Assembly (NCBI GenBank): GCA_030620095.1
Contig: JAUTXW010005194.1
Coordinates: 294,501 to 358,500 of the forward strand
From: Kuschelorhynchus macadamiae
Taxonomy: Eukaryota; Arthropoda; Insecta; Coleoptera; Curculionidae
Length of the DNA: 64,000 nucleotides
Reading direction: 5' to 3'
Shown here: positions 29,740 through 41,034 of the stretch, piece after piece
How the letters are laid out: each line of letters starts with the position of its first letter
Position numbering within the stretch: the first letter of the stretch is position 1
Translations under genes and position numbers: made by a program
The notes under the pieces: generated by a model
Databases searched by the model: none
The model's input: only the letters and a program-made list of their open reading frames with translations
What the model was told of the DNA's origin: nothing

Positions 29740-31168
29740 TTAATCTTGAGAAGAAAACCTGCGGCAAAGACTGGTTGGGTGGATTTTTAGCACGACATCC
29801 ACGAATTTCTTTAAGGCGTCCTGAAGCTACGAGTCTCAACCGGGTAATCGCATTTAATCGAAAAGATGTAGATCTGTTTTACGACAATTTAGAACTGGTC
29901 TTTGAAAAATATACATTTCCTGCAAGGCACGTTTATAACGTGGATGAGACTGGAATCGGTGGATTACACAAACCCAATCGAATTTTGAAAAAAGCAGAAA
30001 ACAGGTGGGTGCGATTACGAGTGGCGAAATGGGTCAGACAACGACTGTTGTGTGTTGTATGAGTGCGGCAGGAGACTTTGTGCCTGCCATATTTATTTTT
30101 AAACGTGAACGTATGAACAACGCCTTGGAGAAAAACGGGTCCGTAGATGCTATATATCGCTGCTCAAAATCGGGGTGGATTTATTCCTGGAATGGTTAAA
30201 CAATTTTGCTCAATATGCTAGTGCTTCTACGGATGATCCTGTGTTAGTTGTTCTAGACAACCACGTCACACACTCCTCCTTAAAATCTTATAAGTCTTGT
30301 CGTGGAAAAGGTATCGTTCTTGTTTCCCTACCCCCCCCCCCATACCTCTCACCGGCTCCAGCCTCTGGACGTGACGTTTTTCAGTTCACTGAAAGCAGCA
30401 TATAGCAAAGAATACGATCTTCATATGAAGTCTCATCATTATAACAAAATTGAAGTGACTGACATCGCAGAGCTCTTTGCTAAAGCGTACAATCGCATTA
30501 ATTCGAAAGAAAAAGGCTTGAACGGATTCAAAAATACAGATATCTTCCCACTAAACAGAAATGTATTTGGGGAGAATAAATTTACTGAAACAGCAGTTGA
30601 AGCAAATTCCGATATCCAAGCACAAGCTAGCGAACAGGTAGAAAAACTTATTTAAATCCGAAGCCCGGAACTAGTAGAGAGGTGGACCCGGATGTACCTA
30701 ACAGAAGCCAAGATCAGGCAGTTATGCGTCAAGTTACACCACCACTAGAAGCCTCTAATAAGGAACCACCTGCTCAAGCAAAGAGAAAGAGGCGTCAACA
30801 AAGGTCATCTCCCAGCAATAGTTCTTCTTCAGCAATAACCGAAGTCTTTGATGACAACGCAACCGACGATGAAGACAAAACCATTCAATTAAAAAACACA
30901 TCATTTGAAGACTTTTATCCGACTGCCCGATTAACAGCAAAATCCGCAGGATTTAAAACAGCAGCCGTTAAAATAAACAAGCCAAGCGTAAAGATCAACA
31001 TGGGCAGTCTACAAAAAAAGAGAACGAAATATGTCCAATATGTGTAAAAACTGGGAAAGTTGGAATATGGTGGCGGTGCAGATCATATGGCATTTGGCTG
31101 CATGCTGCCTGTACTGAAGTGTCTCGGCCAGAAGATTTGAATTCGTGTATTGCATGCGTTAGATCTTG
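29740..31168 (+). pseudogene. P4 pogo-type transposase body with C-terminal zinc finger
   Basis: NLEKKTCGKDWLGGFLARHP (CENP-B-type DNA-binding part), HVYNVDETGIGG with the first Asp, QVGAITSGEMGQTTTVVCCM, FVPAIFIFKRERM, VLVVLDNHVTHSS with the second Asp, and after a shift HTSHRLQPLDVTFFSSLKAA with the third. A long charged tail (30660-31045) and a finger CPICVKTGKVGIWWRC-x5-W-x-H-x2-C...C-x2-C end near 31168. At least four frameshifts or stops (near 30005, 30195, 30330, 30655, 31047). Pogo elements here share this finger. Confidence 0.85.
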
Positions 31169-31379
31169 ATCGATATTACCCTCCTATATGATCGATATTA
31201 GCCAGCCATATGTGGGTAATATCGGCCATGTTCTAGTTCAATTTTTTATATTTCACACATTTATATTATTAAAATAGAATTAATTTGTTTATGTTATCAC
31301 GTTGTAAAGTGAATAAAGCTTAATTTCCATACACGAAATAAACCTATTTTTTTCAAAGTATTGCTTTTGCCTTTTCCCC

Positions 31380-31939
31380 TATTATATAAATGTGATTTGA
31401 TACTTAACTTTTTAAAAAAGATCGAATTAAAGAATGGTGAAGTTTTTAAATGTGTTCAGATTACTTGTTGCGTTTAGATTGACAAACAAAAATCTTTTTT
31501 TCCCGATAGGATGAAAGTGTTTGTACAACTACTATGTGTCTATTAAAACTTAAGGTAAATGACATAATTTCTTATGATTGCTTAAATAATATTGTTTATA
31601 TTATGTATCGAAACATTCTGTAGACAGACTAGCCTAGATGTTGAGATATGTAATTTTATTAAATATTTGCTTCAATCAATTTAAAGTTAAATATTTTTAT
31701 TCACTTGCGAACAAGCCAAAAAAGATTTCTGTTTGTCAATGGTGAAGTGTTATGTTCCCTGCCGGTTTCAGCATTAGACAGGCAAAATTTGACCTTGAAA
31801 CATTTTAACTGACCAACTTTATCTTACAACAATGCCAAGCCAATTAGACGTAGAGTTATATTAAAAAATTAACAGGAGAAAAATGGTTACCATAATATTA
31901 AGTAAGTACGTAATTTAAACAAAATGGTAAAACGGAATA
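31380..31939. other. Intergenic DNA after P4
   Basis: No convincing gene. At 31432-31490 lies an inverted copy of the hAT-B stretch at 22634-22690 (shared TTTAGATTGACAAACAAAAA). A second echo of it is near 31712-31735 (CAAGCCAAAAAAGATTTCTG). Confidence 0.6.
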
Positions 31940-31963
31940 TAAAATAAAATAAATAAAATTGTG

Positions 31964-31969
31964 TTTATT
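31964..31969 (-). terminator. Poly(A) signal AATAAA of the nrf-6-like gene
   Basis: The minus strand reads AATAAA 38 bases after the stop codon of the last exon, followed by a T/A-rich tract, so the 3' UTR is short. Confidence 0.7.
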
Positions 31970-32006
31970 TCTCTCAGTACAAAAAATACAAATATATTTG
32001 GAGATT

Positions 32007-32128
32007 TCATTCTGGAATATCAATGTTTTTCTTCTGCACAAAGAGAGGATTGATTTTCCCAAAAGGTTCTACCGATGAAATGACATTATTTTCTGCCTGT
32101 GTAGCGTTTTGGTTATCTCTTCTTTTAC
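32007..32128 (-). CDS. nrf-6: nrf-6-like acyltransferase, last exon
   Basis: After TTTCAG on the minus strand, two bases complete a glycine codon carried over from the 37.7-kb exon, then KRRDNQNATQAENNVISSVE and a tail ending DIPE and TGA at 32007-32009. It is hydrophilic, as expected for the cytoplasmic tail after the last membrane helix. Assigned to this gene because the phase fits (G from the previous exon plus GT), because no other gene is in range, and because a poly(A) signal follows. The tail itself is not conserved enough to recognise. Confidence 0.7.
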
Positions 32129-32737
32129 CTGAAACTAAATTTATAAAGTTAATAAAATACTATTTAAAAAATTATAAAAAGATATATCTCTATCAACTGA
32201 AGGAAATGCTTGTAGAAAAACAAAAGGGACTAAATTATCAGCAAACTAATACAGTATGAAGATTTTTCTAAATTTTCTCGACCAGCTTAAATGATTTATA
32301 TAAATTACATGAGCTGAAATTTGAAAAATATTTTGAAAAAATAACTTCATGAATCATGAGAAATTTATTTTATAGAATAAAACAATATACCACAAAGTTG
32401 CCCCGCTTCAGTATTTATTACATATGTCTCTAATAATTCACTGGCCGACAAAAAACAATTTTTTGTTGTAACACAAATCAGAATATCATAGTCTAATAGA
32501 ATTGACCTATCCAAACACGAAAATGACAAATAGAAAGTTGTAGCACATAGGGTTTTCTTGTTAGAGTTGTAAAACCATATCGAATGTTACGATACTTAAT
32601 ATCTATAAAAAAAATGATTTCAGAAAATTCTTAACCCTGTTTATTGACTATGTTTACAGTTTTCGCCTATTAAACATACCATACATCTAAGAGAAAAGCA
32701 AACGAGAAAAATATTAACTTAAAACACTAATTAAACT
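32129..32737 (-). other. nrf-6 last intron, TE-free part
   Basis: AT-rich, nothing recognisable. The intron (37697-32129) also contains cysteine-rich family copy 1 and LINE-C. Confidence 0.5.
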
Positions 32738-34135
32738 TTATTTTTTCCGTTTATGAGGTGTCCTATCTTCTCTCAAAAACCAACAGTAGTCACCCATCAT
32801 GGCTGGATCCCATCGTCCTTGGTACCGAATTTCCATTGTTCTGATATCTTGGTGAAAGCTTTCACCCTGCTCGTCACTAACAGCTCTCAAATTCTGGCAC
32901 CAAGCGCTTAATAGGCATCTAAGAGTTCATTAACTAATTGTCCATAATTTTCATCCACATTGCTCTGAGTTCCTGCCTGGTAAGCTTTTCCGTAAAATTG
33001 ACATCGTCCAGCAATTTTCTGATTTGTGGCCTCATAAAAATGCCTTCTTTTAATTCACTTAACTGGGGAAAGACTTGTCTTAGATATATAAATCCATCAC
33101 TATCTTTATTCAAAGCCTTCACAAAGTTTTTCATCAGCCCAAGTTTAATGTGAAGAGGAGGCAAAAGGACATTTTTGGGATCAGAGGTATAAATTTAACA
33201 TTTTGAGATCCTGGTTAAAATCGCTTTTTGTCACAAATTTTTGCTGATTTATTGCACGGCTGTACCATAAACAAAGAAAACAGCAATATTTTGTAAATCC
33301 CCCCTGAAGTCCCACTAAAATCTCTATAACTTTTAAGTCCCCACATATCTGCCATTTATACCTATTGTAGTTTATTTTATCCAAAATCGTGCGCATATTT
33401 TTATAATTTTCTTTCATTGTAACTGAATGGGCAACTGGTATAGAAGGTTTTAAATTTCCATTATGCAATAACACAGCTTTTAAGCTATATTTAGATGAGT
33501 CTATGAATAAGCGCCACTCACGGGGAGAATGTTCAATACACGCGCACAACGAATTTTCCATTTACTGTAGAACTCAGAAAACATAGCATTTCTTTTTCTG
33601 AAATTCGTAATTTTTGTTTCTTTGGCCAATAGGTTCCATTCCTTAAGACGGGAACCCAGAAGTTCTGACTGTTGCTTGGATAACTCCAAATCACGTACTA
33701 AATCATTTAATTCACTTTGAACAATCAAATGTGATTCGCCGGAACTGGAACCTGTGGTAAAAGTGGGATCGGTGCACTGTTCTTCTGAGCTGCATGATGA
33801 TGTGTTATCTCCATTATCTCCCAAATCAATAGCTTGCCAATTTAAAAGCGCAATCGGCACTGGCAAATTTGCATTATGAGGAACAGGTCGTATGGCAGAT
33901 TGCAAATTTGGATATTCTATATTGTGCTTTCCCTTTTTGGAATAACCTTCAGTCTTTATCAGGCAAAAATAACACCGCTTATCTTGATCCCCAATTAACA
34001 CACCAAAATATTTAAAGTAGGCTTTTTTATATTTTCGGAAAATGGCCTGGCTTGTGATTTCACCAGAAATTCTCCACAAATATAACAAAATTTGTCAGGA
34101 GAAATTTTGCAACTTCGGCGCGTTTGACTCGACAT
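32738..34135 (-). pseudogene. Uncharacterised cysteine-rich arthropod protein family, copy 1
   Basis: The minus-strand ATG at 34135 gives MSSQTRRSCKISPDKFCYIC, then GDQDK joined directly to CYFCLIKTEG, IEYPNLQSAIRPVPH, LNDLVRDLELSKQQSELLGS, REWRLFIDSSKYSLKAVLLH, GDLKVIEILVGLQGGFTKY-C-x2-CLW, LLPPLHIKLGLMKNFVKAL and DEQGESFHQDIRTMEIRYQ, ending KRKK-stop at 32738. I recall this protein as widespread in arthropods, often multi-copy, with no known function. C-x2-C pairs suggest zinc binding. At least three frameshifts. A segment between GDQDK and CYFC, present in copy 2 (about 45 residues), is deleted, and another gap follows KIMDN. It lies in an nrf-6 intron. Confidence 0.8.
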
Positions 34136-34439
34136 TCTCGTCTTCACATACACTTGCTTATCTATACACAGAGAACCACTCAATTCAAAACTCAACAGAA
34201 GAGTGATGTTTAACGTTTATTTTATGTCTAATGTTGTAAACAACCCAGTCTAGGTAATTTGTTGTAAAATGGACCCATTTTAGCCGCCCTTTAAAACATT
34301 AGATATAAAAACATAACTGATCTCTATAGTATATAATCAAAACCTTGATCTTTATGTAATTTGTATTTATAGATCACCAAACTCTGATGTACAATCATTT
34401 TTAAATAGCCTGGTAAGTTTGGATTAAAGGTAAAAAAAT

Positions 34440-35363
34440 TCTATGCGGGGACTTTAATATTGACTATGCTACTGTTTGTGCCATCCAGAAATATCTAATT
34501 TCTATATTCGACTCTTTCGGTCTTTCAATGCATGTATCCTCGCCAACTAGAATTTCAAAAAACTCTTCTTCTATCATCGATTACATGGCGTCTGATTTTT
34601 CTCCATCAGAGGTGCAATCACAGGTCTATAACTCAGGTCTTTCCGATCACGAGGCGGTAATTTCCAGGTTTAGTTTACCTATTAGGCCCTTACCAAGATC
34701 TCGCCATCGGGGCAGAATTTTCTCGCAAATTTCTCAGTATTTCATAATATTTGCTTTAACACCAATTGGAATTTTGAATCTGATAATGTCAACACAAACT
34801 TCAGAACTTTTTTAAATAAAACTTTAAGTGCTTTTAACAAGGCCTTCCCGCTTAAGAATATCAAACCTAAGCGGCATAAACCGTGGACCACGAAAGGAAT
34901 ACGAATTTCTGCTAAAAATATGCGCTCGCTCTCATATATAAAAAAATTCACCGACTCCTTTCTTATTCTCGACTATATCTCTAATTATAGGAGGATCTAC
35001 ACTACTCTTATTAAGTCAGCAAAAAAATTACACTACCGAAAACGTCTAACAAACTCTAATAACGTTTCAAAAGAAACCTGGTCCATCATCAATAACCTCA
35101 GAAACAAATCAAACCCTGTGACTCAGATCTTGCCAGGGGCTAATGATCTAAATGATTATTTTATTAATGTAAGCAAAAATGTTACCTCTAGTATCTCGCC
35201 AAGTTTGGACCCTCTTTCGTTTCTCCCTCCTTCAAAAAATTTAGCTGATAGCTTTTTCTTAAGTCCCGTTAGCAACACTGAACTATTGAAGGTAATACAT
35301 AATATCAAAAGTAAATCTTCGTGTAGCACTGATGGCCTATCAATCAAGAGAGAATATTCCTGA
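34440..35363 (+). pseudogene. LINE-C endonuclease end and linker
   Basis: GDFNIDYA, SMHVSSPTRISKNSSSIIDY, YNSGLSDHEAVISRF (the SDH block), then the linker with KPWTTKGIRISAKNMRSLSY and NNLRNKSNPVTQIL. Frameshifts near 34465, 34815 and 35345 separate the parts. Confidence 0.8.
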
Positions 35364-35365
35364 AC

Positions 35366-36787
35366 TTGCCACTCCCAGTCATAGAGGCCCTTACAACATT
35401 AATAAATGAGTCCTTTATAAAAGGTGTATTCCCTGATTGCCTTAAAACAGCTATAATTATTCCACTTCATAAAGGCGGCGAAAAAACTAACTTTTGCAAT
35501 TATCGCCCAATTGCACTACTACCAGTGCTATCAAAAATCATCGAAAGGCTACTGAAGAACCGTCTTATGCCATTTCTCCTGAAACATCAGATAATATCCC
35601 CGGAGCAGTTCGGATTTCTACCCAACAAGTGCACCAGTGACGCCATGTTCACGTTGCTTAGAGGCGTCTACTTATCTCTCAATAACAACCACCCAACTGC
35701 CTCAGTTTTTTGTGACTATGCGAAAGCCTTTGATTGTGTTAGTCATGAAATTCTGATAAACAAACTACATTTTTATGGAATTCGTGGTACTTCTTTAAAT
35801 TGGTTCAAATCTTATCTTGGAAAAAGGCAACAACTTGTAAGGGCTAATGGTTCCGATTCTGATTGTAAGTTGATTACAAGTGGAGTCCCTCAAGGTTCAG
35901 TCTTGGGACCTATTCTTTTTTTGTTATACATTAATGATATCACGAACCTTAAAATTAATGGAAGAATCTCCCTTTTTGCTGATGACACAAGCATAACATG
36001 GAGTGATTTTGATACAACGTCTTTACACTCTAGTATCTCCAAAGACTTGGTTATAATTAAGGCTTGGTCCGATTCCAATATGCTTTGTTTTAACGTCGAT
36101 AAAACGGTGGCGTTATCTTATAAGGGAACTTTACAACCACTTCAGGTACATAACAGCAATATTGAATACGTAGAGTCGGTTAAAATCCGGGGGTTAAATA
36201 TAAATAGCAACCTAAAATGGTGTAATCATATTGACACCTTAACTAAAAAACTTTCTACCGCCTGCTTCGCCATTCGATCAGTTTCAAAAGAACTAGACGT
36301 TCCTTCTGCCAGACTTACTTATTTCTCTTTATTTGAATCCCACCTCCGCTATGGCCTTCCCTTTTGGGGCTGCTGTACCACCGAGCAATTTCGTAGTATT
36401 TTTATGCTTCAAAAGAGAGCCATTCGTTATTTGTTTGGTCTAAATAATAGAGCTCACTGCCAATACTATTTCAAAAAACATGAAATATTAACACTTCCTG
36501 CATTATTTATTTTGGAAACGGTATGTTTGCTGAGAAAACATATAAACACCCTCCCAGAAAGGCCACAACATGTATACCCTACCAGAAACTCTAGGCATGA
36601 TATTTATCTTCCCATTCCTTCCACAGAATTAATAAAAAAATCAATTATTTACAACGCCATAAAACTTTACAACAATCTGCCAGTACATTTAAAATCTATC
36701 CCTATGCTTGCACAATTTCGAAAAAACACCAAAGCATACCTCATTGAGAGACCATTTTACAGCGTTAATGATTTTTTTTTTCAGTGA
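35366..36787 (+). CDS. LINE-C reverse transcriptase, open
   Basis: 473 open residues from motif 0 to the C-terminus: NYRPIALLPVLSKIIERLL, EQFGFLPNKCTSDAMFTLL, VFCDYAKAFDCVSHEILI, GVPQGSVLGPILFLLYINDI, SLFADDTSITWS, then ESHLRYGLPFWG, FMLQKRAIRYL and LPIPSTELIKKSI. The catalytic Asp residues (AKAFD, FADD) are intact. It is separated from the upstream endonuclease by a frameshift at about 35350, so the element as a whole is inactive although this domain is not. Confidence 0.9.
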   Translation: MPLPVIEALTTLINESFIKGVFPDCLKTAIIIPLHKGGEKTNFCNYRPIALLPVLSKIIERLLKNRLMPFLLKHQIISPEQFGFLPNKCTSDAMFTLLRGVYLSLNNNHPTASVFCDYAKAFDCVSHEILINKLHFYGIRGTSLNWFKSYLGKRQQLVRANGSDSDCKLITSGVPQGSVLGPILFLLYINDITNLKINGRISLFADDTSITWSDFDTTSLHSSISKDLVIIKAWSDSNMLCFNVDKTVALSYKGTLQPLQVHNSNIEYVESVKIRGLNINSNLKWCNHIDTLTKKLSTACFAIRSVSKELDVPSARLTYFSLFESHLRYGLPFWGCCTTEQFRSIFMLQKRAIRYLFGLNNRAHCQYYFKKHEILTLPALFILETVCLLRKHINTLPERPQHVYPTRNSRHDIYLPIPSTELIKKSIIYNAIKLYNNLPVHLKSIPMLAQFRKNTKAYLIERPFYSVNDFFFQ

Positions 36788-36900
36788 GTAAGTCTCTTTA
36801 AATTGTCACTAAACTCGCTTGTTTACTTAAATCTTTTGTGAGTCATGTCCTAACTCATAGCATAGAATTTTGTAAATCATTATATAGGGAAAAGAACTGT

Positions 36901-37697
36901 CGAACATTCACTTAAAACTTAATTATTTTTGTTAGGTATTGGATTAAAAACAATTTAATTCTTTTTGTATACTACATTCTACACTAGTTTAATATACCTT
37001 CTGTTTAACATCACAATTATTTGTATAACTATATTAACATAGAGTTTAAGGTCGCATAGTTGCAATTTTGATTTCAATGTCATCGAAATTATTCACCTCG
37101 TACATGTGTGTTTGTTTACTTTTATAAGGTTATCATGATTCATTTACTGTTTGCAATGTTATGCTATATTCTAACGTGTGTTTTACGATTTGGTAAATTG
37201 ATAATTTACATTTAAAAAAAAAAAGCACTGACCTGTCGAAATTATTTTCGATTAATGTTTTGATATGTCTTATTTTTAGGTATATTTTGCTTTGTCCATA
37301 AAATTGTAGAATTTTGCGGCAATAAAGCATACTTTTGTTTGTTTGTTTGTTTGCTTGTTTGATTGAGTCGCTCTACTAACTCTGAATCCATTCGCGGTTG
37401 CCAGTTTATGCAAAACGAACAAAAAACTGTTGCTGCAAAATCTGATAGTTGGAAATATGAAAAACTGGCGAAGCCTTGGTATACAAATGTTATGCACAGA
37501 CATCTGCAGTTATCAGAAGGACACCCGAAGTAGTGAATTTGTTTCGGATGGCAAATTGTTTTAAGTAATAATCCCGTCAGTGTTGTTGTAGAGGACAAGA
37601 AAACACTAAAAATTACACCTATTATACAAATAAAGTAATAAAACACTTTTTACTTGGAGCGAAACAAACACTAAAATACCTTAAGCGCTTACTTTAC
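36901..37697. other. Non-coding stretch of the nrf-6 intron
   Basis: AT-rich. A short (GTTT)n run at about 37336-37360 is the only clear feature. No gene seen. Confidence 0.5.
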
Positions 37698-37806
37698 CTT
37701 TTTTTGCAAGAATTTGTCCTAGTTGCCCAAATGGCATTTCAACAAACAACGTTAGGAATATTGACACTATCAGTGTCGCCAATAGATCTGCTAAAAAAGT
37801 ATGTAC
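37698..37806 (-). CDS. nrf-6: nrf-6-like acyltransferase, penultimate exon (last membrane helix)
   Basis: Minus strand: after ATTTTAG, VHTFLADLLATLIVSIFLTL then FVEMPFGQLGQILAKK, then a single G and the donor GTAAAG. The hydrophobic run followed by F-V/F-E-x-P is the C-terminal helix typical of nrf-6-type acyltransferases. The phase is 0 in (after the ATG-ending exon at 44226) and 1 out, matching both neighbours. Confidence 0.88.
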
Positions 37807-37910
37807 CTAAAATAGAATACAATGATTTCTTAAAAATTAATCATTAAATTGTAGAGTATTCAGGAACAAAAAAAAGGATATCCAAAAGTATTATTTTATA
37901 AGGAGGTGTG

Positions 37911-37912
<2 letters not shown>

Positions 37913-37976
<64 letters not shown>
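37913..37976. repeat. (TA)n microsatellite
   Basis: 64 bases of alternating AT. Confidence 0.95.
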
Positions 37977-37979
<3 letters not shown>

Positions 37980-38332
37980 AATAACTGAAACGCTAGTGAT
38001 TCGCTACAACCTGAGACCGAGCTTCAGACAAATAATGAAGATCTTGTTTACCACTCTGAAAATCCAGAAGACCCTAATGAATAATAATAATAATAATAAT
38101 CATTATTTCAAATCATATTTTTTTTACATATATTCCTTGTACCAAAGGCACACAAAATCATACAAACATGAAAGGAAATGGCGTCATAAAAACAAGAACT
38201 GTACTACATCTAATTAACACACAAAAATTGCTCATCCAAAAATGCTTATCTGATATAATCCTAAATACAGTATGGTTCTAAGTTAATTAATAGTTCCTTA
38301 ATCCTCATTTTAAACAATTTCTTACTTTCAAT

Positions 38333-39855
38333 TCATTTTATATTATCAGGTAAACCATTAAAAAGTTTTAGGCACATATAACATGGGTGCTTTAGAGTTA
38401 AAGTTAACCGATGACGTGTATAATTTACGTTCACAGTCCTTGTGTTGTTATCATGCGATGTTTGCAATTCAAACAAATCTCTGTTATTAAAGGAAAACAT
38501 TAAACATTCAAAGATGTATACACCATAAACAGTCAAAATTCTACATGTTCTAAATACCCCCTACAACTTTCAATAAACCCTATATTTTTAATAATTTTAA
38601 GTACACGTTTCTGAACAACAAACAAAAACAATTTTTGTATTAAACTATTAGCTCCCCAAAATATGATTCCATATTTCAAAACAGATTCAAAGTTAGCATA
38701 GTATATTATTTTTAAACTTTTTTTATTCATATACCTCCCAACCACCCTGATTCCATAACAAACGGAGTTTAATCTATGTGTCAGCTGGTCAATATAATAA
38801 GACCAATTTAAAAATTCGTCCAAATGCATTCCCAAAAATTTTATTTTTTCTACTACCTCCAGATCAGAATCTTCCAAAGATATTACCCGCCGTTTCTCTA
38901 TTCTTGATTGTTTTGTTCTGAAAAGTAAAATATTTGTTTTATTACTGTTCAAAAATAACCTATTCTCGGCAAACCAAGTACGAGCTCTTTCGAAAAATGA
39001 TGTTCCCATTGTTAGAAAACCTGCAAAATCTTTTCCGCCAGTAATAAGATTACTATCATCTGCATAGCAAGTTAAAAACTCATTTGGATGTTCCGCTATG
39101 AAATCAAGGTCATTGAGAAAGATTATAAATAATATTGGACCTGCTATACTTACTTTGTTTTCCAATATATTAGAGTAATAAGTTTTGCCAGTCTTTGTTA
39201 CCTTAATTTTTTGTTTTCTTCCTGTTAAATAGGATTGAAATAAACCTAATGTTCTTCCTCTAACACCATACAATTCCAATTTCTTTAAAAGTAAGTCACA
39301 ATCAATGCAATCATACGCTTTAGACAAATCTAAACATACCCCAAGTGCCAAATTCCCCGACTCAATATTATCTAAAATATGCTTGGTAAACTGGAAGATT
39401 GCAGTATGTGTTGATGTATATCCATGCTGATTTATATATATGCATTCGTTTATAAATTCAATCAGACTTTGACACATCGATAGTTCAAACAATTTTGAAA
39501 GGATGGTAAGATGCTTATTGGTCTATAGTTTCCCATTAGTTCAATGTCCTCTTTTTTAAATAATGGTTTTATTAGAGCTATTTTAAGATTATTTGGAAAA
39601 ATGCCTTGTTTAAACGAATTATTGATAAGATAACATAGAATATTGCAAATTACAGGGATAGCTATTTTTGCAATACTTGTATATTGGTATTTCGCCCACT
39701 CCACTACTACGTTTATTTTTAATTCTCATACCAAGTTCACATACCTCTTTTATCGATATTGGTCTTAAAAACATGGATCTGTCATTTTCTTTGACTTTAC
39801 GTTTGACTGGTAAAGATTCAAGTTTATTTAATAACTCCGGGACTATAGATAACAA
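38333..39855 (-). pseudogene. LINE-D reverse transcriptase
   Basis: Minus strand: GNYRPISILPSF, HGYTSTHTAIFQFTKHIL, GVCLDLSKAYDCIDCDLLL, AGPILFIIFLNDL (the GxPQGS block altered to VSIAGP), TCYADDSNLI with the Asp pair, then LFVVQKRVLKIIKNI and a cysteine-poor end. Frameshifts near 39470, 39630 and 38533, plus the altered motif, indicate an inactive copy. Confidence 0.85.
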
Positions 39856-39879
39856 ATACTCATTATAGAGGTCAGGTAT

Positions 39880-41000
39880 TTATTCCGGGTTGCCTTTAAT
39901 TCCAATATCGATATTTAGATCTTGAGCCTGTCCAGTTATATCTTTGCATATATTCCACATACACTTACTTTTATTGTCTGACGATACTAATCTTTTTTCA
40001 TATTCTTCTGACCTCACCACACGTAACAAATTGTCATATTCTCCCTTTGTTTTGTTGTATGATTCTTTAAAATTATTATCTATACGCGATAAAGTTAATA
40101 AAAAGTCTAATCTTTTTTTGTACTCGTCAACTCTTGGATCATTCAATTTTCTATTTTTAGTTTTGATTTTAATTGGTTTTAGAGGGAAACAGTGATTGAA
40201 AAGATTAATAAAATTATTCATAAATGTGTTCCATTGTTTGTCAACATCATTACTGTTTATGTCATATATTTCTGCCCAGTCTTGATCTTTTAATAAGTTT
40301 ATAAAATATGATTTGTTTTAATCAGAAAAAATCCTTTTAAAATGTGTGATGTTTTCAAAATAATGCTTTAATTGAAAAGTTAGTTGTTGTGCAGTGTGGT
40401 CAGATATGAAAGTATGCTTGATGCCGCATTATGAACAATCCTAGTGTTAACATAAATTGATTGATTTAGGCCAAAAGATTCGAGCATTGAGACAAAGTTT
40501 GTTTTGTGACTATTATCTTTAAGTAACTCTATATTAAAATCACCAGCCAAAACAATTTTCTTATTCTCTACTATTATACTAATACTTGTTCACACTTATC
40601 TATAAAGTTAAACATGTCACCAGATTGTGGTCTATATACACATATAATTATTATTTGCGACCCAGTAAAATTACATTCTACAGCAGAAAACTCACAATTA
40701 TTTTTAGTTGACACGCAGTTTTTGTCCTTGTTCGAAAGTTTATACGTTTATGTACATAAATTGCACTTCCCCCATGCTCCCCATTGTCACGGCAAAAACA
40801 TGATCCGAGCTTAAAGTTTTTTAATGACAGACTTCAGTTGTTCAGTATTTTTCCAATGTTCCGTAACACATAGGAACATATAGTTTGTGTGATATCTTAA
40901 CAAATCATTCAGTTTATCTACCGAGTTGCCAAGAGACTGTACATTTTGATGGATGAGGCTCATTTTTATAGACTCATTTTTTGAACAACATGAGTGCTTA
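39880..41000 (-). pseudogene. LINE-D endonuclease remnant and linker
   Basis: The linker at 40221-39880 reads KIKTKNRKLNDPRVDEYKKR and KCMWNICKDITGQ. Upstream (40222-41000) the endonuclease is very fragmented, with a weak ISDHTAQQL-like piece near 40400. Confidence 0.6.
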
Positions 41001-41034
41001 TTCTTATCTTTATCTGTAATTAGCTGTTGGTTTC

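Larger units (their letters stand above)
23461..31379 (+). mobile_element. P4, pogo-type DNA transposon, interrupted by LINE-B
   Basis: The left end GGGGAAAGGAGTTGAATATC and right end CTTTTGCCTTTTCCCC form inverted repeats next to TA on both sides (23459-23460, 31380-31381). Subterminal repeats of GATCGATATTA type occur near both ends (23480-23505 and 31165-31225). The transposase is split: a start at 23858 and the body from 29740. Confidence 0.85.
34290..36900 (+). mobile_element. LINE-C, non-LTR retrotransposon, 5'-truncated
   Basis: Same family as LINE-B. It begins within the endonuclease (NLDLYVICIYRSPNSDV near 34350, GDFNIDYA near 34456) and runs to the stop at 36785; the 3' UTR end is not sharp. 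Orientation is opposite to the host acyltransferase gene. Confidence 0.82.

Noticed and set aside
31940..32260. Plus-strand frame at 32023-32259 as a gene
   Set aside because: It is antisense to the phase-consistent last nrf-6-like exon, which also has a stop codon and poly(A) signal.
37242..37646. Minus-strand membrane-like frame (FYYFICIIGVIFSVF...)
   Set aside because: No splice sites in a usable phase and no match to the acyltransferase; hydrophobic bias comes from AT-rich DNA.
37906..38217. Repetitive YI-rich reading frame over the (TA)n tract
   Set aside because: Translation of a microsatellite; the real content is the pogo P5 tail in another frame.
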